This document shows, piece after piece, positions 7,922 to 14,591 of a stretch of 64,000 nucleotides of DNA. Both the position numbers and the translations under genes were made by a program. The DNA comes from Flavobacterium notoginsengisoli. GTDB taxonomy: Bacteria; Bacteroidota; Bacteroidia; Flavobacteriales; Flavobacteriaceae. Where the stretch lies: the NCBI RefSeq assembly GCF_014207905.1, contig NZ_JACHLB010000012.1, positions 36,683 through 100,682 on the forward strand, written 5' to 3'. A model generated the notes under the pieces. It was not told the origin of the DNA. It searched no databases and worked only from the letters and a program-made list of their open reading frames with translations. Positions within the stretch are counted from its first letter, which is position 1; every line of letters starts with the position of its first letter.

Positions 7922-8497
7922 ATGGGATTAATTTATAGAGTTTCAGATAAAGAAATTTTAAAGGTAAGACATGACATTTTTAAAGAAGTTGGAATTCCTT
8001 CTTTACTAAAAAACAGATTTGAACTTTCTCCGTTTAAAACAGCCTGGCATGGTGAATACGATCGAAGTACTCGCGGCTATATCTATAATTTTTGCAGATT
8101 ATCTTCAGAAAAATATTTAGAGCAAATTTCAGTTTATATTTTGGGAAAATCAAAATGGATTCAAATTTATTTGAATGTTTATGAGCTTAGTCCTTCTTTA
8201 AGCTCATTATCGCTTTTAAAAGATTCTGAAGGATTAGAGTTTGAAACTGTAAGTAAGATTTCAACTAGAATGCGACTGAGAATTGGCGATTATAAAGGTC
8301 CACCTTTATTGTATATACTATTTTTACAGGAACATAAATTAGGAAAATTTTATACTCGCAAAGGCTATTTAAATGAAATCCTTAAGCTTAGAAAGTTAAT
8401 TCAAAAAGATATGGAAAATATTGATGGTTTTGTAAAAAGGTGGCATGAAAAATTTATTCCAAGTAAAACAGATTGGGAAGGAAATTTTCGAAATTAA
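7922..8497 (+). CDS. Hypothetical protein
   Basis: The protein has 191 residues, is soluble, has no signal peptide and belongs to no family I recognise. It is rich in aromatic and basic residues (YDRSTRGYIYNFCRLSSEKY, WIQIYLNVYELSPSL), with a C-terminal helical stretch that includes KLRKLIQKDMENIDGFVKRW. A TATTTTTG -7 element at 7888-7895, inside the gap after the previous gene, suggests its own promoter. No functional context is available: upstream is another unknown gene and downstream a TonB receptor with separate signals. Confidence 0.6.
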   Translation: MGLIYRVSDKEILKVRHDIFKEVGIPSLLKNRFELSPFKTAWHGEYDRSTRGYIYNFCRLSSEKYLEQISVYILGKSKWIQIYLNVYELSPSLSSLSLLKDSEGLEFETVSKISTRMRLRIGDYKGPPLLYILFLQEHKLGKFYTRKGYLNEILKLRKLIQKDMENIDGFVKRWHEKFIPSKTDWEGNFRN

Positions 8498-8583
8498 ATT
8501 TTGTTAAGAACAAGCTTAAGAGATTTGTTTAATTATTTTTTAAGAAAATTTTAATCTTTCTCTAAGATTTCATTTCTCGTTTA

Positions 8584-8591
8584 TATATTTG
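8584..8591 (+). promoter_or_regulatory. Flavobacterial -7 promoter element (TATATTTG) of the TonB receptor gene
   Basis: TATATTTG matches the TAnnTTTG -7 consensus of Bacteroidota sigma-A promoters and lies about 37 bp before the ATG at 8629. No TTG is seen at the usual -33 spacing, so it is only a half match. I see no clear Fur-type palindrome. Confidence 0.5.
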
Positions 8592-8628
8592 TAATCAGTC
8601 TAAATAAGAATAAATTACAAATATTTAT

Positions 8629-11010
8629 ATGAAAACAAATCTTAAGACACTTACTAACAATGTGTTATTAAAAGTGTTTCTTGCAATTCTGACGATTTTT
8701 TTAGGGTCAGAAAGTGCTTTTTCTCAATCAACCGTAGGTACAATCTCAGGTAAAGCAATACTGAAAGACGGAAATTCTTTACAAGGTGCCAAAGTTAAAA
8801 TTTCAGAATTAAATAAAACAACGATTACCGATTCTGAAGGTTTTTATCAATTAAAAAATATTCCTTTCGGAACCTATTTGGTAGAAATAGATTTAAATGG
8901 TTACGATTCGATGCCAGCAACAATTTCTATCGATCAAAATAATTTGGATGCAAAAATTGATTTCGAATTAACGTATACTTCTCAAAAATTAGAAGAAGTA
9001 ATTATTAGTTCTGGAGGAAACCGATTTGCGAGAAAAGAAAGTGAAGAGGTTTCTAAAATGAAACTGAAAAACATGGAAAATCCGCAAGTTTACACCATTG
9101 TAAGCAAGGAATTAATGAAAGAGCAGGTAATTACAGATTATAATAGTGCTTTTAAAAACGTTCCTGGAGCAGGTATTGCTGAGGTTAGAAATCAAGGAAG
9201 AACGACAAGTATTTCTAGAGGATTTGCAACACCTCAACTAGTAAGAAACGGTGTGGGAAGTTTTACTTACAACTCAATCGATCCGTCAAATTTAGAGCGT
9301 ATTGAGGTTATTAAAGGACCATCTGCAACTTTATTCGGAAGTACAATTTCTTCTTTTGGAGGTTTGTTCAATAGAGTTACCAAAAAGCCTTTTGATTTCT
9401 TTAAAGGAGAAGTTTCTTATTCTGCGGGCGATTGGGATTTGAATCGTTTTACAGCCGATATCAATACGCCGTTAAATGATGATAAAACAGCACTTTTTAG
9501 AATCAATACAGCCTTACATAGCGAAAGAAGTTTTCAAGATGCTGGATTTAGTAAAAGTTTCTTTATCGCGCCAAGTTTTTCGTATCAAGTAAACGACCGA
9601 TTGACTTTGTTGATTGACGCTGAGTTTAGCGCTTCAAAAGGAACTTCGCCAACAAGATTAGCGCCTTTTACGGGAGCTACGGCAACAGCGCACAGTATTA
9701 CAGAAATGGGAATTCCGTATAAACTTTCATTTGCTAATAATACAATTAATTATACTGGACAGCAGTATAATATATTTGCACAGTTAAAGTATAAAATATC
9801 AGAAGAATGGACATCGCAAACTGTTGTTTCTCGTACAAGATCATCTTCTGAAGGATATACAGTGGCCTTAACAGCTTTGAGCAACGAAACTTTAAGACAG
9901 CAAGTTACAAGTCAGGATTATCCATATTACGGTACAGACATTCAGCAAAACTTTAATGGTGATTTTAAAATCGGTAAATTACGTAATAGAGTAGTAGCGG
10001 GTCTAGATTTTTACAGTCTTCGAGCAACACGTAACGATGCGACGATAAATATGCCAGCTATAAACTATAAAAAACCTGGCGATGCTTATAATAACTTTAC
10101 AGAAGACAGAATAGCGCCATTATTTGCAACGGCAAAATTTAATAATTTTGTTTCTAATAATGAAAGAACTTATAGCGCATATGTTTCTGATGTATTGAAT
10201 GTTACGGATAGATTATTGGTAATGGGAGGTATTAGAGCCGACCGTTATATCAATAAAGGAGTGTATTACCCGAGTCGAGATTCTATTGCAGGAAGTTATA
10301 ACCAAACTGCTTTTTCTCCAAGATTTGGAGCTGTTTATCAAGTTATTAAAGAGAAAGTTTCGGTATTCGGAAATTACATGAACGGATTCAATAATGTTGG
10401 TGGATCTGATTTTAACGGAAATACTTTCAAACCAAATCAAGCAAACCAGTTAGAAGGTGGTGTTAAATTTGACTTTAATAAAATAAGCGCGACTTTCAGT
10501 TATTATGATATTAAAGTAACGAATATTACTCGTGACGATCCAGATCACGCAAATTTCCAAATTCAAGACGGAACTCAATTGAGCAAAGGTTTTGAAGCAG
10601 AATTAATTGCAAATCCAATTCGTGGATTAAACATTGTAGCGGGTTATACGTATAATGACAGTGAATACACAAAAGCCAATCCGAGTGTAAACGGATTACG
10701 CCCGACAACGGCAGGTTCTCCAAGAACAGCCAATCTTTGGGCTAGTTATCGTTTGTTTGAAGGTCCAGCTGCAGGTTTAGGATTTGGTTTTGGAGGAATT
10801 TACGGAAGCGAATATTACCAAACTAACACGGCAACTTTTAAATTTAGTATTCCTTCTTACACCGTTCTGGATGCTTCTGTATTCTACGACAGACCGAAAT
10901 TCAGATTAGGATTAAAAATTGATAATCTTACGAATGAAAAATACTGGTCGTATCGTTTAGCAGCTCAAAATCCGACTAGAGTTACTGGAAATATTACGTT
11001 TAAATTCTAA
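8629..11010 (+). CDS. TonB-dependent siderophore-type outer-membrane receptor
   Basis: The protein has 793 residues. A signal peptide (1-33, ending SESAFSQ) is followed by a carboxypeptidase-regulatory-like beta domain (about 38-110: GTISGKAILKDGNSLQGAKV...GFYQLKNIPFGTYLVEI) typical of Bacteroidota receptors. The plug domain (about 130-240) carries ISRGFATPQLVRNG and LERIEVIKGPSATLFG, both characteristic of ferric-siderophore receptors. The 22-strand barrel runs to the terminal aromatic residue in GNITFKF. It would bring a ferric siderophore across the outer membrane. A PepSY membrane protein follows about 55 bp later, a common partner in siderophore uptake. The particular ligand cannot be told. 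Confidence 0.92.
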   Translation: MKTNLKTLTNNVLLKVFLAILTIFLGSESAFSQSTVGTISGKAILKDGNSLQGAKVKISELNKTTITDSEGFYQLKNIPFGTYLVEIDLNGYDSMPATISIDQNNLDAKIDFELTYTSQKLEEVIISSGGNRFARKESEEVSKMKLKNMENPQVYTIVSKELMKEQVITDYNSAFKNVPGAGIAEVRNQGRTTSISRGFATPQLVRNGVGSFTYNSIDPSNLERIEVIKGPSATLFGSTISSFGGLFNRVTKKPFDFFKGEVSYSAGDWDLNRFTADINTPLNDDKTALFRINTALHSERSFQDAGFSKSFFIAPSFSYQVNDRLTLLIDAEFSASKGTSPTRLAPFTGATATAHSITEMGIPYKLSFANNTINYTGQQYNIFAQLKYKISEEWTSQTVVSRTRSSSEGYTVALTALSNETLRQQVTSQDYPYYGTDIQQNFNGDFKIGKLRNRVVAGLDFYSLRATRNDATINMPAINYKKPGDAYNNFTEDRIAPLFATAKFNNFVSNNERTYSAYVSDVLNVTDRLLVMGGIRADRYINKGVYYPSRDSIAGSYNQTAFSPRFGAVYQVIKEKVSVFGNYMNGFNNVGGSDFNGNTFKPNQANQLEGGVKFDFNKISATFSYYDIKVTNITRDDPDHANFQIQDGTQLSKGFEAELIANPIRGLNIVAGYTYNDSEYTKANPSVNGLRPTTAGSPRTANLWASYRLFEGPAAGLGFGFGGIYGSEYYQTNTATFKFSIPSYTVLDASVFYDRPKFRLGLKIDNLTNEKYWSYRLAAQNPTRVTGNITFKF

Positions 11011-11066
11011 GATTTTAAATCTTTCGTTTAAATGATATTATCTACATTTGGATTTTATTGCAAATC

Positions 11067-12182
11067 ATGACAAAAGGTTTTAAGAATACCATTAGACAAA
11101 TACATTTGTGGCTCGGTTTAGCATCGGGCCTCATTGTTTTTATAGTGAGCATCACGGGATTTCTTTATGTTTTCGAAGAAGAAATTCGTGATTTTTCGCA
11201 GAAAGAATATCTGCATGTTCCGGTTCAGGAAAAGCCATTTATAGGTTTAAAAACGATTATTGAAAATTATGAACGTCTGGAACCCAAACAAAAAATTACG
11301 GCTTTAAAAATAAATAAAGAAGAACCGAATTCAACGGTCGAAATTTCTACCAAAAAGAAAAAGACTTACTATTTTAATCCGTACGATGGAACTTTAGTCA
11401 ATCAGCAAGGTTCAGATTGGTTGAATACTGTTTTAGAAATACATCGAACATTATTATTGGGAGAAGTTGGCGAATTCATTCAAGGCTGGTCGGTTGTGAT
11501 TTTTATCATTATGCTGATTACAGGATTAATTTTATGGTTTCCAAACCAAAGGCGTTTACTCAAACAATCTCTAAAAATAAAATGGAGCGGTTCTTTTAAA
11601 AGAGTCAATTTTGATTTGCATCAAGTTTTAGGATTTTACGCTGCAATCTTTCTGCTTTTAATTGCTTTTTCTGGAACTTATTTTAGATATGATGCCGTAA
11701 AAAAAGGAGTAAGTTTTGTCACTGGAAGCAAACTAAGAAAAGGAGATGAAATTGTTTCTAATGCTAAAATAGATTCGACTACAATTCCTGTTCGCTACAA
11801 TAATATTTACGAAAGTGCCAATGCAAAATATCCTGGTGCAACTTCAGTTTCATTTTCAATTCGAAAAACAGGCGAACTTAGATTAAGAATGACGTATCCG
11901 AACGATTGGGCAAGAAATCAAAACACTATTTTCTTTGATGGAAAAACGGGACAAATGCTCCGAACAAAATTATACAAAGACAATAACGCGGCGGATGTTT
12001 ATGAAGCCAGTAATCACGATTTGCATACGGGCGTTTTCTTTGGTTTAATTGGAAAAATAATCTGGAGTTTGGTAAGTTTGATTGGAGCTTCTCTACCAAT
12101 AACTGGATTTATAATTTGGTGGAAGAAAGGAAAGAAGTCTAAAGGGAAAAGTAAGGAAGAAAGAGTAAAGAAGAAAGAGTGA
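11067..12182 (+). CDS. PepSY-associated transmembrane protein (siderophore uptake / reductase partner)
   Basis: I take the ATG at 11067 (MTKGFKNTIRQIHLWLGLAS, about 371 residues); the frame extends only three codons further, from a TTG. There are four membrane segments: about 18-40 (LWLGLASGLIVFIVSITGFLY), about 145-165, about 190-215 and about 330-355. The PepSY-TM family pattern is clear, with conserved histidines near helices (RQIHLWLG, LEIHRTLLLG, DLHQVLGFYAA, NHDLHTG). Family members next to TonB receptors are thought to be inner-membrane ferric reductases or heme-carrying helpers. The lysine-rich tail (KKGKKSKGKSKEERVKKKE) is cytoplasmic by the positive-inside rule. It probably forms a unit with the receptor gene upstream and ends at the terminator at 12205. 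Confidence 0.85.
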   Translation: MTKGFKNTIRQIHLWLGLASGLIVFIVSITGFLYVFEEEIRDFSQKEYLHVPVQEKPFIGLKTIIENYERLEPKQKITALKINKEEPNSTVEISTKKKKTYYFNPYDGTLVNQQGSDWLNTVLEIHRTLLLGEVGEFIQGWSVVIFIIMLITGLILWFPNQRRLLKQSLKIKWSGSFKRVNFDLHQVLGFYAAIFLLLIAFSGTYFRYDAVKKGVSFVTGSKLRKGDEIVSNAKIDSTTIPVRYNNIYESANAKYPGATSVSFSIRKTGELRLRMTYPNDWARNQNTIFFDGKTGQMLRTKLYKDNNAADVYEASNHDLHTGVFFGLIGKIIWSLVSLIGASLPITGFIIWWKKGKKSKGKSKEERVKKKE

Positions 12183-12204
12183 AAAACTTTTAGAAGAATA
12201 TACT

Positions 12205-12237
12205 AATCGCAAATGTCTTTGGCTTTGCGATTTTTTT
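12205..12237 (+). terminator. Rho-independent terminator after the receptor/PepSY unit
   Basis: The stem AATCGCAAA / TTTGCGATT is followed directly by a run of seven T. It lies about 20 bp after the PepSY stop codon. Confidence 0.8.
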
Positions 12238-12350
12238 ATTCTAGAGCTTTTCAAAATTGCTTTTTTAAGTTTCACTACAAATTTTTTCCAACTCATTACA
12301 AAATATAATTTTCTCTTTTTATTTTGTAAAAAAAACAAATTTCAATGTTC

Positions 12351-12358
12351 TAAATTTG
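12351..12358 (+). promoter_or_regulatory. -7 promoter element (TAAATTTG) of the TIM-barrel gene
   Basis: TAAATTTG is an exact TAnnTTTG match 24 bp before the ATG at 12382. A TTG at 12324-12326 lies 24 nt upstream, slightly longer than the usual 17-23. Confidence 0.55.
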
Positions 12359-12381
12359 GTCGAATTGTAAAAAATACGGCC

Positions 12382-13107
12382 ATGCAAATCAATTTAAATT
12401 TAGACTCATTTTGGGAAAGTAAAAAGAAAGTTTCGCTTTGGGAACGATTATTTAGAAGAAACAAAACCATCAATAAAGCGTTGACTACACCAGAAATAAT
12501 TGGTAAAAAATGTCAAGGTTTAGTATTGCAAAATCAAAACTTAAAATCGTTTCTGTTTTCTACAGACATGGCGCTTATCGAAAATAATGATGCCGATGCG
12601 ATTCTAGCCGTTTATCCTTTTCCACCTTCGCCAAAAATCATAAAAACCCTGATTGATTTTGCGGGAAAACCAATCGTCTGTGGCGTTGGTGGCGGACAAA
12701 CAAAAGGCAAAAAATCAGTAGAAATGGCAATCTATGCCGAAGAAGCTGGAGCCGCAGGAATTATTGTCAATATTCCGTTTGAAAATAAAGACATTAAAAA
12801 AATAAGAGAAAAAATTTCCTTACCGATTATAGCAACCGTTACATCTTCCTATTATAATTTTCTAAAAGGAAAAATCGATGCAGGTGTAACTGTATTTCAC
12901 GTTTCAGGCGGTGCGAATACCAGTAAAATTGTAAAAGAGATATCAGATAAATTTCCAAATTTTCCAGTTATGGCAACAGGCGGAAAAAGTCTAGAAAGTA
13001 TTCAAGAATCTATAAACTCTGGTTCAAGAGCAATTGTGCTGTCGCCACCTTCTAACAAAGATTTATTTAAAACGGTAATGGATAAATATAGAAAGACTTT
13101 TGGTTGA
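12382..13107 (+). CDS. TIM-barrel protein of unknown function (phosphate-binding barrel superfamily)
   Basis: The protein has 241 residues, is cytoplasmic and has no signal peptide. The pattern of short beta strands ending in glycine-rich loops is that of a phosphate-binding TIM barrel: GKPIVCGVGGGQTKGKKS, AGAAGIIVNIPFEN, LPIIATVTSSY, GVTVFHVSGGANTSK, FPVMATGGKSLESIQESI, SGSRAIVLSPPS. The last two segments look like the standard phosphate-binding loops of strands 7 and 8. I cannot assign a reaction; relatives of thiamine-phosphate synthase, KDPG aldolase or nitronate monooxygenase share this layout. A promoter element precedes it and a G+C-rich inverted repeat follows. It appears to be a single-gene unit. 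Confidence 0.7.
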   Translation: MQINLNLDSFWESKKKVSLWERLFRRNKTINKALTTPEIIGKKCQGLVLQNQNLKSFLFSTDMALIENNDADAILAVYPFPPSPKIIKTLIDFAGKPIVCGVGGGQTKGKKSVEMAIYAEEAGAAGIIVNIPFENKDIKKIREKISLPIIATVTSSYYNFLKGKIDAGVTVFHVSGGANTSKIVKEISDKFPNFPVMATGGKSLESIQESINSGSRAIVLSPPSNKDLFKTVMDKYRKTFG

Positions 13108-13146
13108 TTTTTTGGTTTATATTTGTTTAGATAAGCAAAAGTCCTT

Positions 13147-13212
13147 CAGCTAGCGCGAGCGTCTCGCTTGTGAACACAACAGAAAACACGAGCGAGACGC
13201 TCGCGCCAGCTG
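13147..13212. repeat. G+C-rich inverted repeat (GCGAGCGTCTCGC family)
   Basis: The left arm at 13147-13172 (CAGCTAGCGCGAGCGTCTCG...) pairs with the right arm at 13187-13212 at 24 of 26 positions, around a 14-bp A/C-rich loop. It is far richer in G+C than its surroundings and lies between genes. No T-run follows, so it is better called a REP-like repeat than a terminator. Repeats of this sequence type occur widely in Bacteroidota genomes. Confidence 0.85.
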
Positions 13213-13291
13213 TGCGTGTTGATTATAAGTTAGTAAAAATGAGATTTTTGCTTTCTTGAAAATATGTCGAAAACTAAGACTAAATTTTTTA

Positions 13292-13693
13292 ATGACTAAG
13301 GAAACAATTTTAAAAACTATATTTGGATTACTATTTATATCCTTATCTATTTATTTCTTTAGAGACTATTTTGACTTTAAATCTGAAATCGTAAATAACA
13401 AATTGATATCATATTCTTTTATCGAAAAAAAAATAAATAAAGGAGGCAGAGGAGAAAGTTATGATATGATCTTCTTTTATAACAGACAAAAACATTCAAT
13501 ATCCATTACCAGTACAGAATACTATTTAATTGAGGAAGGAAAATTTCCTAAATTGTATCTATCTAAAAAAAGTAATTCAATTTTTTCAGTTTGGTCAATA
13601 AAAAGATCTCTAAGACTTGGAATATTATTTCTTTCTCTTTCGATAATTTCTGTTTTTCCATATTCTTTGTTTCGCAAGTTTTTTTCGATTTAA
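13292..13693 (+). CDS. Hypothetical two-helix membrane protein
   Basis: I take the ATG at 13292 (MTKETILKTIFGLLF, about 133 residues); the frame extends 12 codons upstream only from a TTG. Helix one is at about 5-24 and helix two at about 105-125 (LRLGILFLSLSIISVFPYSL). Between them is a roughly 75-residue loop with KINKGGRGESYDMIFFYNRQ. This two-helix-plus-loop form resembles small DUF3592-like proteins, but I cannot confirm the family. It converges on the nrdG gene with about 60 bp between stops. Confidence 0.5.
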   Translation: MTKETILKTIFGLLFISLSIYFFRDYFDFKSEIVNNKLISYSFIEKKINKGGRGESYDMIFFYNRQKHSISITSTEYYLIEEGKFPKLYLSKKSNSIFSVWSIKRSLRLGILFLSLSIISVFPYSLFRKFFSI

Positions 13694-13753
13694 ATAAAAG
13701 TTAAGCATATTGAAACTCTTGCGAAAGTTGATGAAGAATTGCTGAAAAAATTA

Positions 13754-14482
13754 TTACTCTCTAAAAATAACTTTGATTTTTGAAGTTGAAAAGTTTTTAA
13801 GACTTATTGATTTATTCGAATTGTCTAATTTTGAAAGCGTTGACACGTTATTCATAAAATGCTGGACATAATAATTTCCTTCAAAATTTTGGTTCTCTAA
13901 ATATTCAACCATTTTTGTAAAATCAGATTCTGAAATTAAATCAGAATGAAAAGTCGTGCGAACTTCAAACGGAATATTTGACTGAATTAAAAGCTTTAAA
14001 CTTTCTTCAAATTCAAAAAATAAGCCTGATTGCGTTAGTTTTTTAAAGGTATGAGGAAGACTTTTATAATCTAACGCAACATAATCAATTAATCGATCAT
14101 GAATCAGGCTATTCAATATTTTTGGGTTTGAGCCGTTGGTGTCAATTTTGACTTCAAATCCCATTGCTTTGATTTCTTTTATAAAATCAATTATTTTTTT
14201 GTGTAAAGTACATTCGCCGCCGCTTAAAACTACCCCGTCCAATAATCCTATTCGGGTTTTTAGAAAATTCAAAACAGTTTGAAAATCTATTTTTCCCTTT
14301 CCTAAAACAATATCAGGATTGTAGCAGTATAAACACCGCATGTTACAGCCTGCAAACCACACTATGCAGGCCGTTTTATGCGGATAATCTAATAAAGTAA
14401 AAGGCGTGAGGCTAAATATTCCTTTAATAGATAATGGTTTCTTCGAAATGTTTACGTTGTTGGTGTTCACCTTTTTTTCCAA
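13754..14482 (-). CDS. nrdG: Anaerobic ribonucleotide reductase activating protein (radical SAM)
   Basis: The protein has 242 residues. The radical-SAM cluster motif is FAGCNMRCLYCYNPD (CxxxCxxC), and VVLSGGECTLHKK is the glycine-rich SAM-binding strand. The N-terminal SLTPFTLLDYPHKTACIVWF is typical of NrdG-like activases. It would use a [4Fe-4S] cluster and SAM to make the glycyl radical on NrdD. The chosen ATG (14480-14482) overlaps the preceding small glycyl-radical ORF by 59 nt. No other ATG occurs before the cluster motif, so the true start may be a rarer codon around residue 12-18. It is the last gene of the minus-strand nad-ric-nrd run. Confidence 0.88.
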   Translation of the reverse strand: MEKKVNTNNVNISKKPLSIKGIFSLTPFTLLDYPHKTACIVWFAGCNMRCLYCYNPDIVLGKGKIDFQTVLNFLKTRIGLLDGVVLSGGECTLHKKIIDFIKEIKAMGFEVKIDTNGSNPKILNSLIHDRLIDYVALDYKSLPHTFKKLTQSGLFFEFEESLKLLIQSNIPFEVRTTFHSDLISESDFTKMVEYLENQNFEGNYYVQHFMNNVSTLSKLDNSNKSISLKNFSTSKIKVIFRE

Positions 14483-14591
14483 TATTAAAACTTTCTATAG
14501 GTCTGTGATATCCCATTACGCGGGTGTAAACCAAACATTTGCTTCTTTCTTTTTTATTTTCTGCTAAAACTTTATGCGTTTTTGTTTTCAT
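14424..14591 (-). CDS. nrdD: Separate glycyl-radical tail of anaerobic ribonucleotide reductase (split NrdD C-terminus)
   Basis: This is a 55-residue ORF starting MKTKTHKVLAENKKERSKCL. Residues 21-40 carry the NrdD glycyl-radical signature: YTRVMGYHRPIESFNIGKK matches RVxGYxxPVxxxNxGK, with Gly27 as the radical site. The larger NrdD ORF ends with the zinc motif and lacks this segment. The two overlap by 20 nt in different frames (the ATG at 14589-14591, the NrdD stop at 14572-14574), which favours coupled translation. A run of seven A lies just upstream (about 14615-14621), so a +1 frameshift joining both into one chain, or an indel error in the sequence, are alternatives. Without this piece NrdD would be inactive. 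Confidence 0.75.
   Translation of the reverse strand: MKTKTHKVLAENKKERSKCLVYTRVMGYHRPIESFNIGKKGEHQQRKHFEETIIY

Noticed and set aside
12093..12338. 81-residue minus-strand ORF over the end of the PepSY gene
   Set aside because: It overlaps the coding end of the PepSY gene and its terminator; the composition is that of a shadow frame.
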